Shown here one piece after another: positions 15,582-23,682 of a stretch of 64,000 nucleotides of DNA; positions within the stretch are counted from its first letter, which is position 1; each line of letters begins with the position of its first letter. The DNA lies in the NCBI RefSeq assembly GCF_000165835.1, contig NC_014640.1:5456001-5520000 (forward strand), read 5' to 3'. The notes below the pieces were generated by a model. That model worked only from the letters and a program-made list of their open reading frames with translations, was not told where the DNA came from and ran no database searches. This DNA comes from Achromobacter xylosoxidans A8 (GTDB lineage Bacteria > Pseudomonadota > Gammaproteobacteria > Burkholderiales > Burkholderiaceae_B). Both the position numbers and the translations under genes were made by a program.

Positions 15582-16522
15582 ACCCCCAGGTGGCGCCGCG
15601 GATTGAAGGGCAGGTCCTGCTGCAGCTTGCGGTAGGCCTCCTTGGCCGCCTCGCTGTCAGCGGGCGGCAAGACCAGGTCCAGCACCAGGTAAAGATCTCC
15701 CGGAGGATCGCCTGGAATGCCGCGGCCGCGCAGGCGCAGCTTGCGGCCGTTGGCTGACCCTGCGGGGATCGAGACTTCGACCGTGCCACCCGGCGTGGGC
15801 GCATGCACGCTGGCGCCCAATGCGGCTTCCCAGGGCGCCACCGGCAGCGTCATGTAGAGATCGCGGCCGTCGGCGCGGTAGCGCGGATGCGGCTTGAAGC
15901 GGACTTCCAGATAAAGGTCGCCGTTCTCGCCGCCGCCGTAGCCCGGCATGCCCTGCCCGGCCAGCCGGATGTACTGGCCTTCGCGCACGCCGGGGGGAAT
16001 GCGCACGCTGAGCGTGCGGGTTTGCATGTGCGGGCGACCCTGATCGTCCATCTGCATGGAACGCAGGCTGATGTCGCGCGTGGCGCCCTTGAGCGCATCT
16101 TCGAGGTCCACCTCGATCGCGGCGTGGTGGTCCTCGCCGCGCGCGCGGAACTCCTGTTGCTGCTGCGTCCCGCCGCGCCGGCTGCGGCCGCCGAACAGCG
16201 AGGAGAAGAACTCGCTGAACTGCGCCTCGTCGCCGGGCGCCGCGCCGCGGTGGAATTCGAAGCCTTCGTCCCAGCCGGGCGGCGGCTGGAAGCTGCCCTC
16301 GGGCGATACGCCGGCGGCCAGATTGTCGTAGGCCAGGCGCTTTTCCTTGTCGCGCAGCACGTCGTAGGCTTCGTTGACGTCGCGCATGCGCGTCTCGGCG
16401 TCGCTTTCCTTGCTGACGTCGGGATGGTATTTGCGGGCGAGCTTGCGGTAGGCGCGCCGGATGTCGTCTTCGGAGGCCTCCCGCTCCACGCCTAGAATGC
16501 TGTAGTAGTCCTTGAACTCCAT
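15578..16522 (-). CDS. cbpA: DnaJ-like co-chaperone / curved DNA-binding protein CbpA
   Basis: A 314-residue J-protein. The J-domain covers about residues 1-70 with the HPD motif at 33-35 (YHPDVSK). A Gly/Phe-containing linker follows, then two beta-sandwich substrate-binding domains (LSVRIPPGVREGQYIRLAGQG, VEVSIPAGSANGRKLRLRGRG). No zinc-finger cysteine repeats are present, which separates it from DnaJ. It stimulates DnaK and in E. coli also condenses DNA in stationary phase. It heads the cbpA-cbpM pair and is divergent from the cupin gene 182 bases away. Confidence 0.93.
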   Translation of the reverse strand: MEFKDYYSILGVEREASEDDIRRAYRKLARKYHPDVSKESDAETRMRDVNEAYDVLRDKEKRLAYDNLAAGVSPEGSFQPPPGWDEGFEFHRGAAPGDEAQFSEFFSSLFGGRSRRGGTQQQQEFRARGEDHHAAIEVDLEDALKGATRDISLRSMQMDDQGRPHMQTRTLSVRIPPGVREGQYIRLAGQGMPGYGGGENGDLYLEVRFKPHPRYRADGRDLYMTLPVAPWEAALGASVHAPTPGGTVEVSIPAGSANGRKLRLRGRGIPGDPPGDLYLVLDLVLPPADSEAAKEAYRKLQQDLPFNPRRHLGV

Positions 16523-16704
16523 TTGCAGCCCTTGGCAAAGCGTTGCGGCCGCCTCCGGTTGCGCCGGATCCGGCCTGGGATATCAAGAAGATAGGGGTTA
16601 TGGAGCGATTTTTCAATGCGCCAGGCCAAGCCTGTTCCCGGCCTGGCGTAGTATCTGTTCTTTCAACGGGGCGATTCCGCCCGGACCACAACGCAGGATT
16701 CACA

Positions 16705-17034
16705 ATGAAGATGAGCAACATCCCCTTCGGCACCACCGACTGGTCCGAGGTGGAACGCACCGAACACGCCGGCGACACCGGCATGGCCTATTGGCGCACC
16801 CGGCAGTTCGGCGACCTGCGCGTGCGCATGGTCGAATACACGCCGGGCTACCTGGCCGACCACTGGTGCAGCAAGGGCCACATCCTGTTCTGCCTGGAAG
16901 GCGAACTGCACACCGAGCTGGAAGACGGACGGCAGTTCGTGCTGACGCCCGGCATGAGCTACCAGGTCGCGGACCAGGCCGAGCCGCACCGCTCGTCCAC
17001 CGCCGTGGGCGCCAAGCTCTTCATCGTCGACTGA
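16705..17034 (+). CDS. DHCW-motif-type cupin fold protein
   Basis: A 109-residue single-domain cupin. The line YLADHWCSKGHILFCLEGEL contains the DH-C-H cluster and histidine typical of this small cupin family; TELEDGRQFVLTPGMSYQVADQAEPHRS forms the second cupin motif. The start MKMSNIPFGTTDW is the family's usual one. Histidine and cysteine could bind a metal, but the activity is not known. It is divergent from cbpA and stands 107 bases before the glutathione transferase gene. Confidence 0.85.
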   Translation: MKMSNIPFGTTDWSEVERTEHAGDTGMAYWRTRQFGDLRVRMVEYTPGYLADHWCSKGHILFCLEGELHTELEDGRQFVLTPGMSYQVADQAEPHRSSTAVGAKLFIVD

Positions 17035-17141
17035 GGCCCCGGCGCGACAGGCCCCCCGCAGATGCGTTACGCTTTAAAGTGAAGTAGCCGCGGCCTGCCG
17101 CCGCGGCGCATGCCATTTGCCGTCTGACCGGAGACTAGATT

Positions 17142-17777
17142 TTGGGCGCCCCGCTTACGCTATTCGTCGATTCCCTGTTCCTCAGCCCCTACGCCATGTC
17201 GGCCTATGTGGCGCTGACTGAAAAACAGCTGCCGTTCGAGGTGCGCCCCATCGACCTGGAAGCGGGTGAGCAACGCATGCAGCCTTATCAAAGCCGCGCG
17301 CTGACCTCCCGGGTGCCGGCATTGACCCACGCGGACTTCTGCCTGACCGAGTCCAGCGCCATCACCGAATACCTGGAAGACGCCTTCCCCGCACCGGTGC
17401 ACGCCGCGCTCTATCCGCGCGACCTGCGCCAGCGCGCCCGCGCCCGCCAGTTGCAGGCCTGGCTGCGCAGCGACCTGGGCGCGCTGCGCCAGGAACGGCC
17501 GACCGAAACCGTGTTCTACGGCGCCGCCGGTCTGCCGCTATCGGATGCCGCGCACGCCGCCGCGGCCAAGCTCATCCACGTGGGCACCCATCTGCTGGGC
17601 ACGGGCCAGACTTCGGTGTTCGATGAATGGAGCATCGCGGATACGGATCTCGCGGTCATGCTCAAGCGTCTGTTCCAGGACGACCTGCCCGACGCCCTGC
17701 GCGCCTATGCCGATGCCCAGTGGCAGCGCCCCTCCGTCCAGAAATGGCTGGAGCACAACGCCGCCGCGCGCGCCTGA
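17142..17777 (+). CDS. yfcF: YfcF-like glutathione transferase
   Basis: A 211-residue glutathione transferase of the YfcF subgroup. The N-terminal half LTLFVDSLFLSPYAMSAYVALTEKQLPFE has the conserved serine-containing loop, SRVPALTHADFCLTESSAITEYLED the glutathione site; the C-terminal half has VFDEWSIADTDLAVML. E. coli YfcF helps detoxify peroxides. The start appears to be TTG, with GGAG about ten bases before it, since no ATG gives the N-terminal strand. The VOC gene follows after 17 bases, so both could be detoxification genes in one operon. Confidence 0.85.
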   Translation: MGAPLTLFVDSLFLSPYAMSAYVALTEKQLPFEVRPIDLEAGEQRMQPYQSRALTSRVPALTHADFCLTESSAITEYLEDAFPAPVHAALYPRDLRQRARARQLQAWLRSDLGALRQERPTETVFYGAAGLPLSDAAHAAAAKLIHVGTHLLGTGQTSVFDEWSIADTDLAVMLKRLFQDDLPDALRAYADAQWQRPSVQKWLEHNAAARA

Positions 17778-17794
17778 CCCGAGCGGGAGCCGCG

Positions 17795-18193
17795 ATGCAA
17801 CTGCTGGATCACGTCTCCATCGCCGTTTCCCGCCTGGACACCGCCCGGCCCTTCTACGACGCCATCATGCAGGCGCTGGGCGCGGACAAGGTCTATGACC
17901 GCCCCGACGCGCTCGGCTACGGTGAACGCTGCCGGGCCGGCCACAGCCAGCACAGCTACCTGTCCGTATTCGCCGACGCCGCCGCCGCTGCCCCGGCCGC
18001 GCGCCGCCACTGGTGCTTCAAGGCGCCCAGCCGCGCCGCGGTCGACGCATTCCACGCCGCCGGCCTGGCCCATGAGGGGCGCGACGACGGCGCGCCGGGC
18101 CTGCGCGAGCATTATCATCCCCACTACTACGCCGCTTTCCTGCTGGACCCTTCGGGCAACCGCATCGAAGCAGTCTGCCACGACCCGGTTTGA
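17795..18193 (+). CDS. VOC family (glyoxalase-like) protein
   Basis: A 132-residue vicinal-oxygen-chelate protein with the paired beta-alpha-beta-beta-beta modules: MQLLDHVSIAVSRLDTARPFYDAIM at the front and YAAFLLDPSGNRIEAVCH at the back. Metal ligands are likely H6 in LDHVSI and the C-terminal E in RIEAVC. GGGAG stands before the ATG. Members include glyoxalase I, dioxygenases and resistance proteins; this subgroup is unassigned. The glutathione transferase upstream makes a glutathione-linked detoxification role plausible but unproved. Confidence 0.85.
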   Translation: MQLLDHVSIAVSRLDTARPFYDAIMQALGADKVYDRPDALGYGERCRAGHSQHSYLSVFADAAAAAPAARRHWCFKAPSRAAVDAFHAAGLAHEGRDDGAPGLREHYHPHYYAAFLLDPSGNRIEAVCHDPV

Positions 18194-18243
18194 ACTGTCG
18201 CCCGGCTGCCCGGCCCTAAAGGGGACGGGGAGATCAGTCCCAT

Positions 18244-18257
18244 TTGACCTGCGTCAA
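18244..18257 (+). promoter_or_regulatory. FNR/ANR-type box upstream of the DUF3141 operon
   Basis: Perfect palindrome TTGAC-CTGC-GTCAA. It fits the FNR/ANR/DNR half-site pattern TTGAn with four spacer bases. Its centre is about 124 bases before the operon's first ATG. If bound at the usual -41.5 position, transcription would begin near 18292. This suggests induction at low oxygen. Confidence 0.6.
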
Positions 18258-18263
18258 GACCCT

Positions 18264-18293
18264 TGATGTTGCACCGCAACATCAGTTGCGGTG
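18264..18293 (+). promoter_or_regulatory. Two overlapping palindromes upstream of the DUF3141 operon
   Basis: TGATGTTGC-ACC-GCAACATCA (18264-18284) and CACCGCAAC-ATCA-GTTGCGGTG (18272-18293) are both perfect nine-base inverted repeats and share the middle segment, so as structures they exclude each other. As DNA they present repeated TTGC/GCAA half-sites like those bound by PHA-pathway regulators such as PhaR. A function as operator is more likely than as RNA, since the start of transcription is probably at or after them. Confidence 0.5.
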
Positions 18294-18374
18294 TAATGGA
18301 GAGGTCAACTCGGCCGGTTCCACTCGGAATCGGCGCGGCGGTTCGCCGCCGCAAGCAACCTACAGGAGATCGCC

Positions 18375-20753
18375 ATGGCCGGATCCGGCAACGATCGCGT
18401 ACCCGCCCCGCCCTTCAACCCCTGGACGGCCGCCTACGAATACGCAGTGGACGCCTGGCAGCGCGGCGTGCTTTACGCCGATGTGATGCGCCAGCGCGGC
18501 AACCAGTACCACGAGCACATGGCCAAGCGCGCCCCGAATGTGCTGAGCATGGAATCCGAATTGGTGATGGACGGCCGCTGCCTGCCGCGGCCCGTCAACT
18601 ACGGCCTGCTGCGCATCAAGCCGCCGGAAGGCGTGGAAACCGATCCCATCAAGCGCCCCTTCCTGGTGGTCGACCCGCGCGCCGGACACGGCCCCGGCAT
18701 CGGCGGCTTCAAGCCCGAGAGCGAGATCGGCGTGGCGCTGCGCGCCGGCCACCCCTGCTACTTCGCCACCTTCCTGCCGCAGCCCATGCCGACCCAGACC
18801 GTCGAGGACGTGATGATGGCCGAGGCCCGCTTCCTCGAGGAAATCATCGCGCTGCACCCCAACGCCGAAGGCAAGCCGGTGGTGGTGGCCAACTGCCAGG
18901 CGGGCTGGCAGATCATGATGACTGCCGCAGTCCGCCCCGAACTGTTCGGCCCCATCATCGTGGCAGGCGCCCCCCTGTCCTACTGGGCCGGCTGGCGCGG
19001 CATGAACCCCATGCGCTACGCCGGTGGCCTGTTGGGCGGCAGCTGGCTCACCGCCATGACCAGCGACCTGGGCGACGGAAAATTCGACGGCGCCTGGCTG
19101 GTGCAGAACTTCGAGAACCTGAATCCGGCCAACACGCTGTGGTCCAAGCAGTACAACCTGTACGCCAATGTCGACACCGAGGCCAAGCGCTACCTGAGCT
19201 TCGAGAAATGGTGGGGCGGCCATGTCTTCCTGAACGGCCCGGAAATCCAGTACATCGTCGACAACCTGTTCGTGGGCAACCGCCTGGCCACCGCCGGCCT
19301 GGTGACCTCGGACGGCATCCGCATCGACCTGCGCAACATCCGCTCGCCCATCGTGGTGTTCTGCTCCAAGGGCGACAACATCACGCCCCCGCCGCAGGCG
19401 CTGGGCTGGATCCCCGACCTGTACCAGGACGAATCCGAAGTGCTGGCGCATGGCCAGACCATCGTCTATGCCGTGCATGAAAGCATCGGCCATCTGGGCA
19501 TCTTCGTGTCCGGCAGCGTGGCGCGCAAGGAGCACCAGGAATTCACGTCCAACATCGACATGATCGACGTGCTGCCGCCGGGCATTTACCAGGCCGAGAT
19601 CGCCGACAAGACGCCCGACACGCCCAACGCCGACCTGGCTTTCGGCAACTACGTGCTGTCGTTCGAGCAGCGCACGCTGGACGACGTGCGCGCCATCGTC
19701 GAGCGCAACGAAGAGGACGACCGGCGCTTCGCCGCCGTCGCCCGCATTTCCGACATCAACCTGGGCATGTACCGCAGCTTCGTGCAGCCCTGGCTGCGCG
19801 CCCTGGTGACGCCGCAGTCGGCGGAGTGGTCGCAGCGCCTGCATCCGCTGCGCCTGCCCTATGAACTGATCTCGGACCGCAATCCGGTCATCGCGCCCAT
19901 CGCGCAGGTTGCCGAACAGGTGCGCGAACACCGCCAGCCTGCGTCGGCCGACAACCCCTTCCTGATGGCCCAGGAAATGTTCTCGAACCTGATCGAGACC
20001 AGCCTGAACATCTGGCAGGAACTGCGCGATTCCGCCGACGAACGCACCTTCATGGGCGTGTACGGTTCGCCTCTGGTGCAAGACCTGGCCGGCCTGGGCG
20101 CGCGCTCCGGCCCGCCGCGCAAGCATCCCGGCGTATCGCCCGAGCATCGCCGCTTCATGGAAGAGCGCGCCGCCGAGCTGCGTTCGCTGATGCTGGAAGG
20201 CGGCCTGCGCGTGGCTGCGATCCGCATGCTGCTGTATGTGTCGGGCGCCGAAGGCGGCCTGGACGAGCGCAGCTACGCGCTGATCCGCAAGATGCGCGCC
20301 GAATCCGACACCGCGCTGTCGCTGCAGGAATTCAAGGACATCATCCGCGACCAGGCCTTGATGATGACGCTGGATGCGGCTTCCGCCATCCAGGCCATAC
20401 CGCATTTGCTGGAGGACGCGCCCGCCCCCGCGATCCGTGAAGCGCTGGACACCATGAAGCACGTGCTGGAAGCCGCCGAGCCGCTGAGCGAGGCCGCCCG
20501 CACCAGTCTGGACGAAATGGAACGCCTCTTCGAGTACGCCGAGCGCCGCGCGCAGAAGCGCGACGAGGCCCAGCAACCGGCGCCCAAGAAAGCGCCGGCG
20601 GTTGCGCGCAAATCGGTGCGCGCAGCGGCGGCCCGGCACGACGCGCCCTCGGCCGCGGCCGAACCTGCCGTCCCGGTGCGCGCCAAGCGCAGCGCCTCCG
20701 CCAAACCCGCCGCGCGTCCCGCGCGCAAATCCGCCAAGGCAAAATCCGCATGA
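18375..20753 (+). CDS. DUF3141 protein, PHA-synthase-like alpha/beta hydrolase
   Basis: A 792-residue protein. The first roughly 450 residues resemble the alpha/beta-hydrolase core of poly-3-hydroxyalkanoate synthases (FLVVDPRAGHGPGIGGFKPES; nucleophile-elbow-like VVANCQAGWQIMM with a cysteine as in PhaC; VFCSKGDNITPPPQAL; histidine in VHESIGHLGIF). A helical middle follows, then a tail after about residue 700 very rich in K, A, P and R, histone- or phasin-like. The gene leads a four-gene operon: the next gene overlaps by four bases. DUF3141 proteins are recurrently found with Pta, AckA and FabI; the product of the pathway is unknown. Confidence 0.85.
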   Translation: MAGSGNDRVPAPPFNPWTAAYEYAVDAWQRGVLYADVMRQRGNQYHEHMAKRAPNVLSMESELVMDGRCLPRPVNYGLLRIKPPEGVETDPIKRPFLVVDPRAGHGPGIGGFKPESEIGVALRAGHPCYFATFLPQPMPTQTVEDVMMAEARFLEEIIALHPNAEGKPVVVANCQAGWQIMMTAAVRPELFGPIIVAGAPLSYWAGWRGMNPMRYAGGLLGGSWLTAMTSDLGDGKFDGAWLVQNFENLNPANTLWSKQYNLYANVDTEAKRYLSFEKWWGGHVFLNGPEIQYIVDNLFVGNRLATAGLVTSDGIRIDLRNIRSPIVVFCSKGDNITPPPQALGWIPDLYQDESEVLAHGQTIVYAVHESIGHLGIFVSGSVARKEHQEFTSNIDMIDVLPPGIYQAEIADKTPDTPNADLAFGNYVLSFEQRTLDDVRAIVERNEEDDRRFAAVARISDINLGMYRSFVQPWLRALVTPQSAEWSQRLHPLRLPYELISDRNPVIAPIAQVAEQVREHRQPASADNPFLMAQEMFSNLIETSLNIWQELRDSADERTFMGVYGSPLVQDLAGLGARSGPPRKHPGVSPEHRRFMEERAAELRSLMLEGGLRVAAIRMLLYVSGAEGGLDERSYALIRKMRAESDTALSLQEFKDIIRDQALMMTLDAASAIQAIPHLLEDAPAPAIREALDTMKHVLEAAEPLSEAARTSLDEMERLFEYAERRAQKRDEAQQPAPKKAPAVARKSVRAAAARHDAPSAAAEPAVPVRAKRSASAKPAARPARKSAKAKSA

Positions 20754-21694
20754 CGCTGCCCCCTACGTCCCATTACGACAGGCTCATCGCGCGCGCGCAG
20801 ACGCTGGCGCCGGCGCATTGCGCCATCGCCCATCCTTGCGACGAACCCTCGCTGTCGGCTGCGCTGGAAGCGCGCGACCTGGGCCTGCTCAAGCCCATCC
20901 TGGTGGGTCCCGAGCAGAAGATCCGCGCCACCGCCGCCGAGCACAAGCTGAACCTGGGCGATGCCCGCATCGTCGACGCGCCGCACAGCCACGCGGCCGC
21001 TGAATGCGCGGTCGCGCTGGTGCGCAGCGGCGAAGCCGAACTGCTGATGAAAGGCAGCCTGCACACGGACGAACTCATGCATGAAGTGGTGGCGCGCAGC
21101 ACCGGGCTGCGCAGCAGCCGGCGCATCAGCCACGTCTTCATCATGGAAGTGCCGACCTACGCGGAACCGCTCTTCATCACCGACGCCGCCATCAATATCT
21201 TCCCGGACCTGGAAACCAAGGCCGACATCATCCGCAACGTGATCGACCTGCACCACGGCTTGGGCCTGGGCGAGCCGCGCGTGGCCATCCTGTCGGCGGT
21301 CGAGCAGGTCAACCCCAGCATCCCCAGCACCATCGAAGCCGCCGCGCTGTGCAAGATGGCCGACCGCGGCCAGATCGCGGGCGGCCTGCTGGACGGCCCG
21401 CTGGCGCTGGATAACGCCATCAGCCCCGACGCCGCCCGCATCAAGGGCATCCGCTCGCCGGTGGCCGGCGTGGCTCAGGTGCTGGTCGTGCCTGATCTGG
21501 AAGCCGGCAACATGCTGGCCAAGAACCTGACCTTCCTGGCCAACGCCGAAGCGGCCGGTATCGTGCTGGGCGCGCGCGTGCCCATCATCCTGACCAGCCG
21601 CGCCGACAGCCCGCGCTCGCGCCTCGCGTCCTGCGCGGTGGCCGCCATCTACGCGCATCACCTGGCCCAGCAACAGGCCCGCCCGCTCGCTTGA
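20750..21694 (+). CDS. Phosphate acetyl/butyryltransferase
   Basis: A 314-residue phosphotransacylase converting acyl-CoA and phosphate to acyl phosphate. It has the single PTA_PTB catalytic domain, without the N-terminal DRTGG regions of long Pta: ELLMKGSLHTDELMHEVV, FITDAAINIFPDLETKADI, and GGLLDGPLALDNAIS. The size fits short Pta or Ptb enzymes, so acetyl-, propionyl- or butyryl-CoA are possible substrates. It overlaps the DUF3141 gene by four bases and precedes acetate kinase by 31 bases, making a complete acyl-CoA to acid plus ATP route. Confidence 0.9.
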   Translation: MTLPPTSHYDRLIARAQTLAPAHCAIAHPCDEPSLSAALEARDLGLLKPILVGPEQKIRATAAEHKLNLGDARIVDAPHSHAAAECAVALVRSGEAELLMKGSLHTDELMHEVVARSTGLRSSRRISHVFIMEVPTYAEPLFITDAAINIFPDLETKADIIRNVIDLHHGLGLGEPRVAILSAVEQVNPSIPSTIEAAALCKMADRGQIAGGLLDGPLALDNAISPDAARIKGIRSPVAGVAQVLVVPDLEAGNMLAKNLTFLANAEAAGIVLGARVPIILTSRADSPRSRLASCAVAAIYAHHLAQQQARPLA

Positions 21695-21725
21695 CGCGCC
21701 GCTCACCATCCGGAATCACAGCGCC

Positions 21726-22910
21726 ATGACCGATACCATCCTCGTCATCAACGCCGGCAGTTCCAGCATCAAGTTCTACCTGTACGACATCGACGGCGCG
21801 CAGGAGCTGGCCCCGCGCCTGGGCGGCCAGCTCGAAGGCATAGGCACCTCGCACCCCAAGCTGAAAGTGCGCGATGCCGCCGGCCAGACCCTGGTCGAAC
21901 GCGAGATCGCGCCCAGCCACGCGCCCGACGTGCCCAACGGCCAGGAAGTGGTCGGCACTTGGCTCAGCGGCCACCTCGGCGGCGCGCCGCTGGCCGTGGG
22001 CCACCGCGTGGTGCACGGCGGACCCGACCTGTCCGAGCCGGTACTGATCGACGACGCCATCCTGGCCAAGCTCGACACCTTCACCCCGCTGGCGCCGCTG
22101 CACCAGCCGAACAACCTGGCGCCCATCCGCGTGATCCGCGAGCGCCGCCCCTGGATCCCGCAAGTCGCCTGCTTCGACACCGCGTTCCACCGCAGCCATT
22201 CCGACGTGGCCGACCGCTACGCCCTGCCGGAACGGCTGTACCAGGAAGGCGTGCGCCGCTACGGCTTCCATGGCCTGTCCTACGAGTACATCGCGCAGCG
22301 CCTGCGGAAGGCGCTGCCGGACATCGCCGGCGGCAAGATCATCGTGGCCCATCTGGGCTCGGGCGTTTCCGCCTGCGCCATGCACCACGGCAAGAGCGTG
22401 GACAGCACCATGGGCTTCACCGCGCTGGAAGGCCTGCCCATGGGCACCCGCCCCGGCCGCCTGGATCCCGGCGTGGTGCTGTGGATGATGGAACGCGGCA
22501 TGAACCACGACGAGATCGAGCACCTGCTCTATCACGATTGCGGCATGAAAGGCCTATCCGGCATCAGCAACGACATGCGCGAACTGCTGGCCAGCGACGC
22601 CCCTTCGGCCAAGCTGGCGCTGCAGTATTTCGCCTGGCGCGTGGCCGAGGGCATGATAGGCCTGGCCTGCGCCATGAACGGCGTGGACGGCATCGTCTTC
22701 ACCGCGGGTGTGGGCGAGAACTCCGCCGAGATCCGCCAGGCCATCAGCGAGCACTGGGGCTGGCTGGGCATCAAGCTGGACCCGGAACGCAACGCCCGCC
22801 ACGGGCCGCGCATCTCCGCCGACGACAGCCGCATCGGCGTCTACGTGGTGCGCACCAACGAAGAACTGATCATCGCCCAGCACACGCTGGCGCTGGTGAA
22901 GCAGCGATGA
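21726..22910 (+). CDS. ackA: Acetate kinase
   Basis: A 394-residue kinase making ATP and acetate from acetyl phosphate. Signatures are ILVINAGSSSIKFYLYD at the N-terminus, the acetate-site region GHRVVHGG, RRYGFHGLSYEYIAQR, the nucleotide-binding HLGSGVSACAMHHGKSVDSTMGFT and GIVFTAGVGENSAEIR. Length is normal. It is the third gene of the DUF3141-pta-ackA-fabI operon. With the upstream FNR-type box this suggests substrate-level ATP formation from acyl-CoA at low oxygen (inference). Confidence 0.95.
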   Translation: MTDTILVINAGSSSIKFYLYDIDGAQELAPRLGGQLEGIGTSHPKLKVRDAAGQTLVEREIAPSHAPDVPNGQEVVGTWLSGHLGGAPLAVGHRVVHGGPDLSEPVLIDDAILAKLDTFTPLAPLHQPNNLAPIRVIRERRPWIPQVACFDTAFHRSHSDVADRYALPERLYQEGVRRYGFHGLSYEYIAQRLRKALPDIAGGKIIVAHLGSGVSACAMHHGKSVDSTMGFTALEGLPMGTRPGRLDPGVVLWMMERGMNHDEIEHLLYHDCGMKGLSGISNDMRELLASDAPSAKLALQYFAWRVAEGMIGLACAMNGVDGIVFTAGVGENSAEIRQAISEHWGWLGIKLDPERNARHGPRISADDSRIGVYVVRTNEELIIAQHTLALVKQR

Positions 22911-23680
22911 GCGCGGCACTGCCGCTGGCCGGCAAGCGCGGCCTGGTGACCGGCATCGCCAACGCGGACTCGATCGCCTGGGGCTGCGCCAAGGCCTTCC
23001 GCGCCCTGGGCGCGGAGCTGGCCGTGACCTACCTGAACGACAAGGCGCTGCGCCACGTGGAGCCGCTGGCCCGCCAGGTGGACGCGCCGCTGCTGCTGCC
23101 GCTGGACCTGACGCGCGCAGGCCAACTCGAGGCTGTCTTCGACAGCGTGGCCGCCGAATGGGGCCAGCTGGATTTCGTGCTGCACTCCATCGCCTTCGCG
23201 CCGCGCGACGATCTGCACGGCCGCGTGACCGACTGCTCGCGCGAGGGCTTCCTGCAGGCCATGGACCTGTCCTGCTGGTCCTTCATCCGCATGGCCAAGC
23301 TGGCCGAGCCGCTGATGCGCAAGGGCGGCGCGCTGTTCTGCATGAGCTACTACGGTTCGCAGATGGTGGTCGAGCACTACAACATGATGGGGCCGGTGAA
23401 GGCCGCGCTGGAATCCGCCACCCGCTACCTGGCGGCGGAACTGGGTCCGCAGGGCATACGCGTGCACGCGATATCGCCGGGACCGTTGAAGACGCGCGCC
23501 GCCTCGGGCATCGCCGAATTCGACACGCTGCTGGACCGCGCCCAGTCCAAGGCGCCCGCGCGCAGCCTGGTGTCCATCGACGACGTGGGCGAAGCCACCG
23601 CCTGGCTCGCCACCGACGCCGCCCGCCGCATGACCGGGCAGACGATATACATCGACGGCGGTTATCACATCATCGACTAG
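22907..23680 (+). CDS. fabI: Enoyl-ACP reductase FabI-like
   Basis: A 257-residue short-chain dehydrogenase of the FabI type. The cofactor-binding N-terminus LAGKRGLVTGIANADSIAWGCAKA lacks the canonical TGxxxGxG, as in FabI; catalytic Tyr158 and Lys165 are in HYNMMGPVKAALE; substrate loop ISPGPLKTRAASGI follows. It overlaps ackA by four bases. In this cluster it is probably a second copy dedicated to the pathway instead of housekeeping fatty-acid synthesis (inference). Its stop is only two bases from the convergent SulP stop. Confidence 0.9.
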   Translation: MSAALPLAGKRGLVTGIANADSIAWGCAKAFRALGAELAVTYLNDKALRHVEPLARQVDAPLLLPLDLTRAGQLEAVFDSVAAEWGQLDFVLHSIAFAPRDDLHGRVTDCSREGFLQAMDLSCWSFIRMAKLAEPLMRKGGALFCMSYYGSQMVVEHYNMMGPVKAALESATRYLAAELGPQGIRVHAISPGPLKTRAASGIAEFDTLLDRAQSKAPARSLVSIDDVGEATAWLATDAARRMTGQTIYIDGGYHIID

Positions 23681-23682
23681 CG

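Noticed and set aside
18360..20639. Very long open frame (759 codons) on the minus strand opposite the DUF3141 gene
   Set aside because: It is histidine-, glutamine- and glycine-rich with no fold or family sign, the usual mirror of a high-GC gene; the plus-strand product is a recognisable protein.
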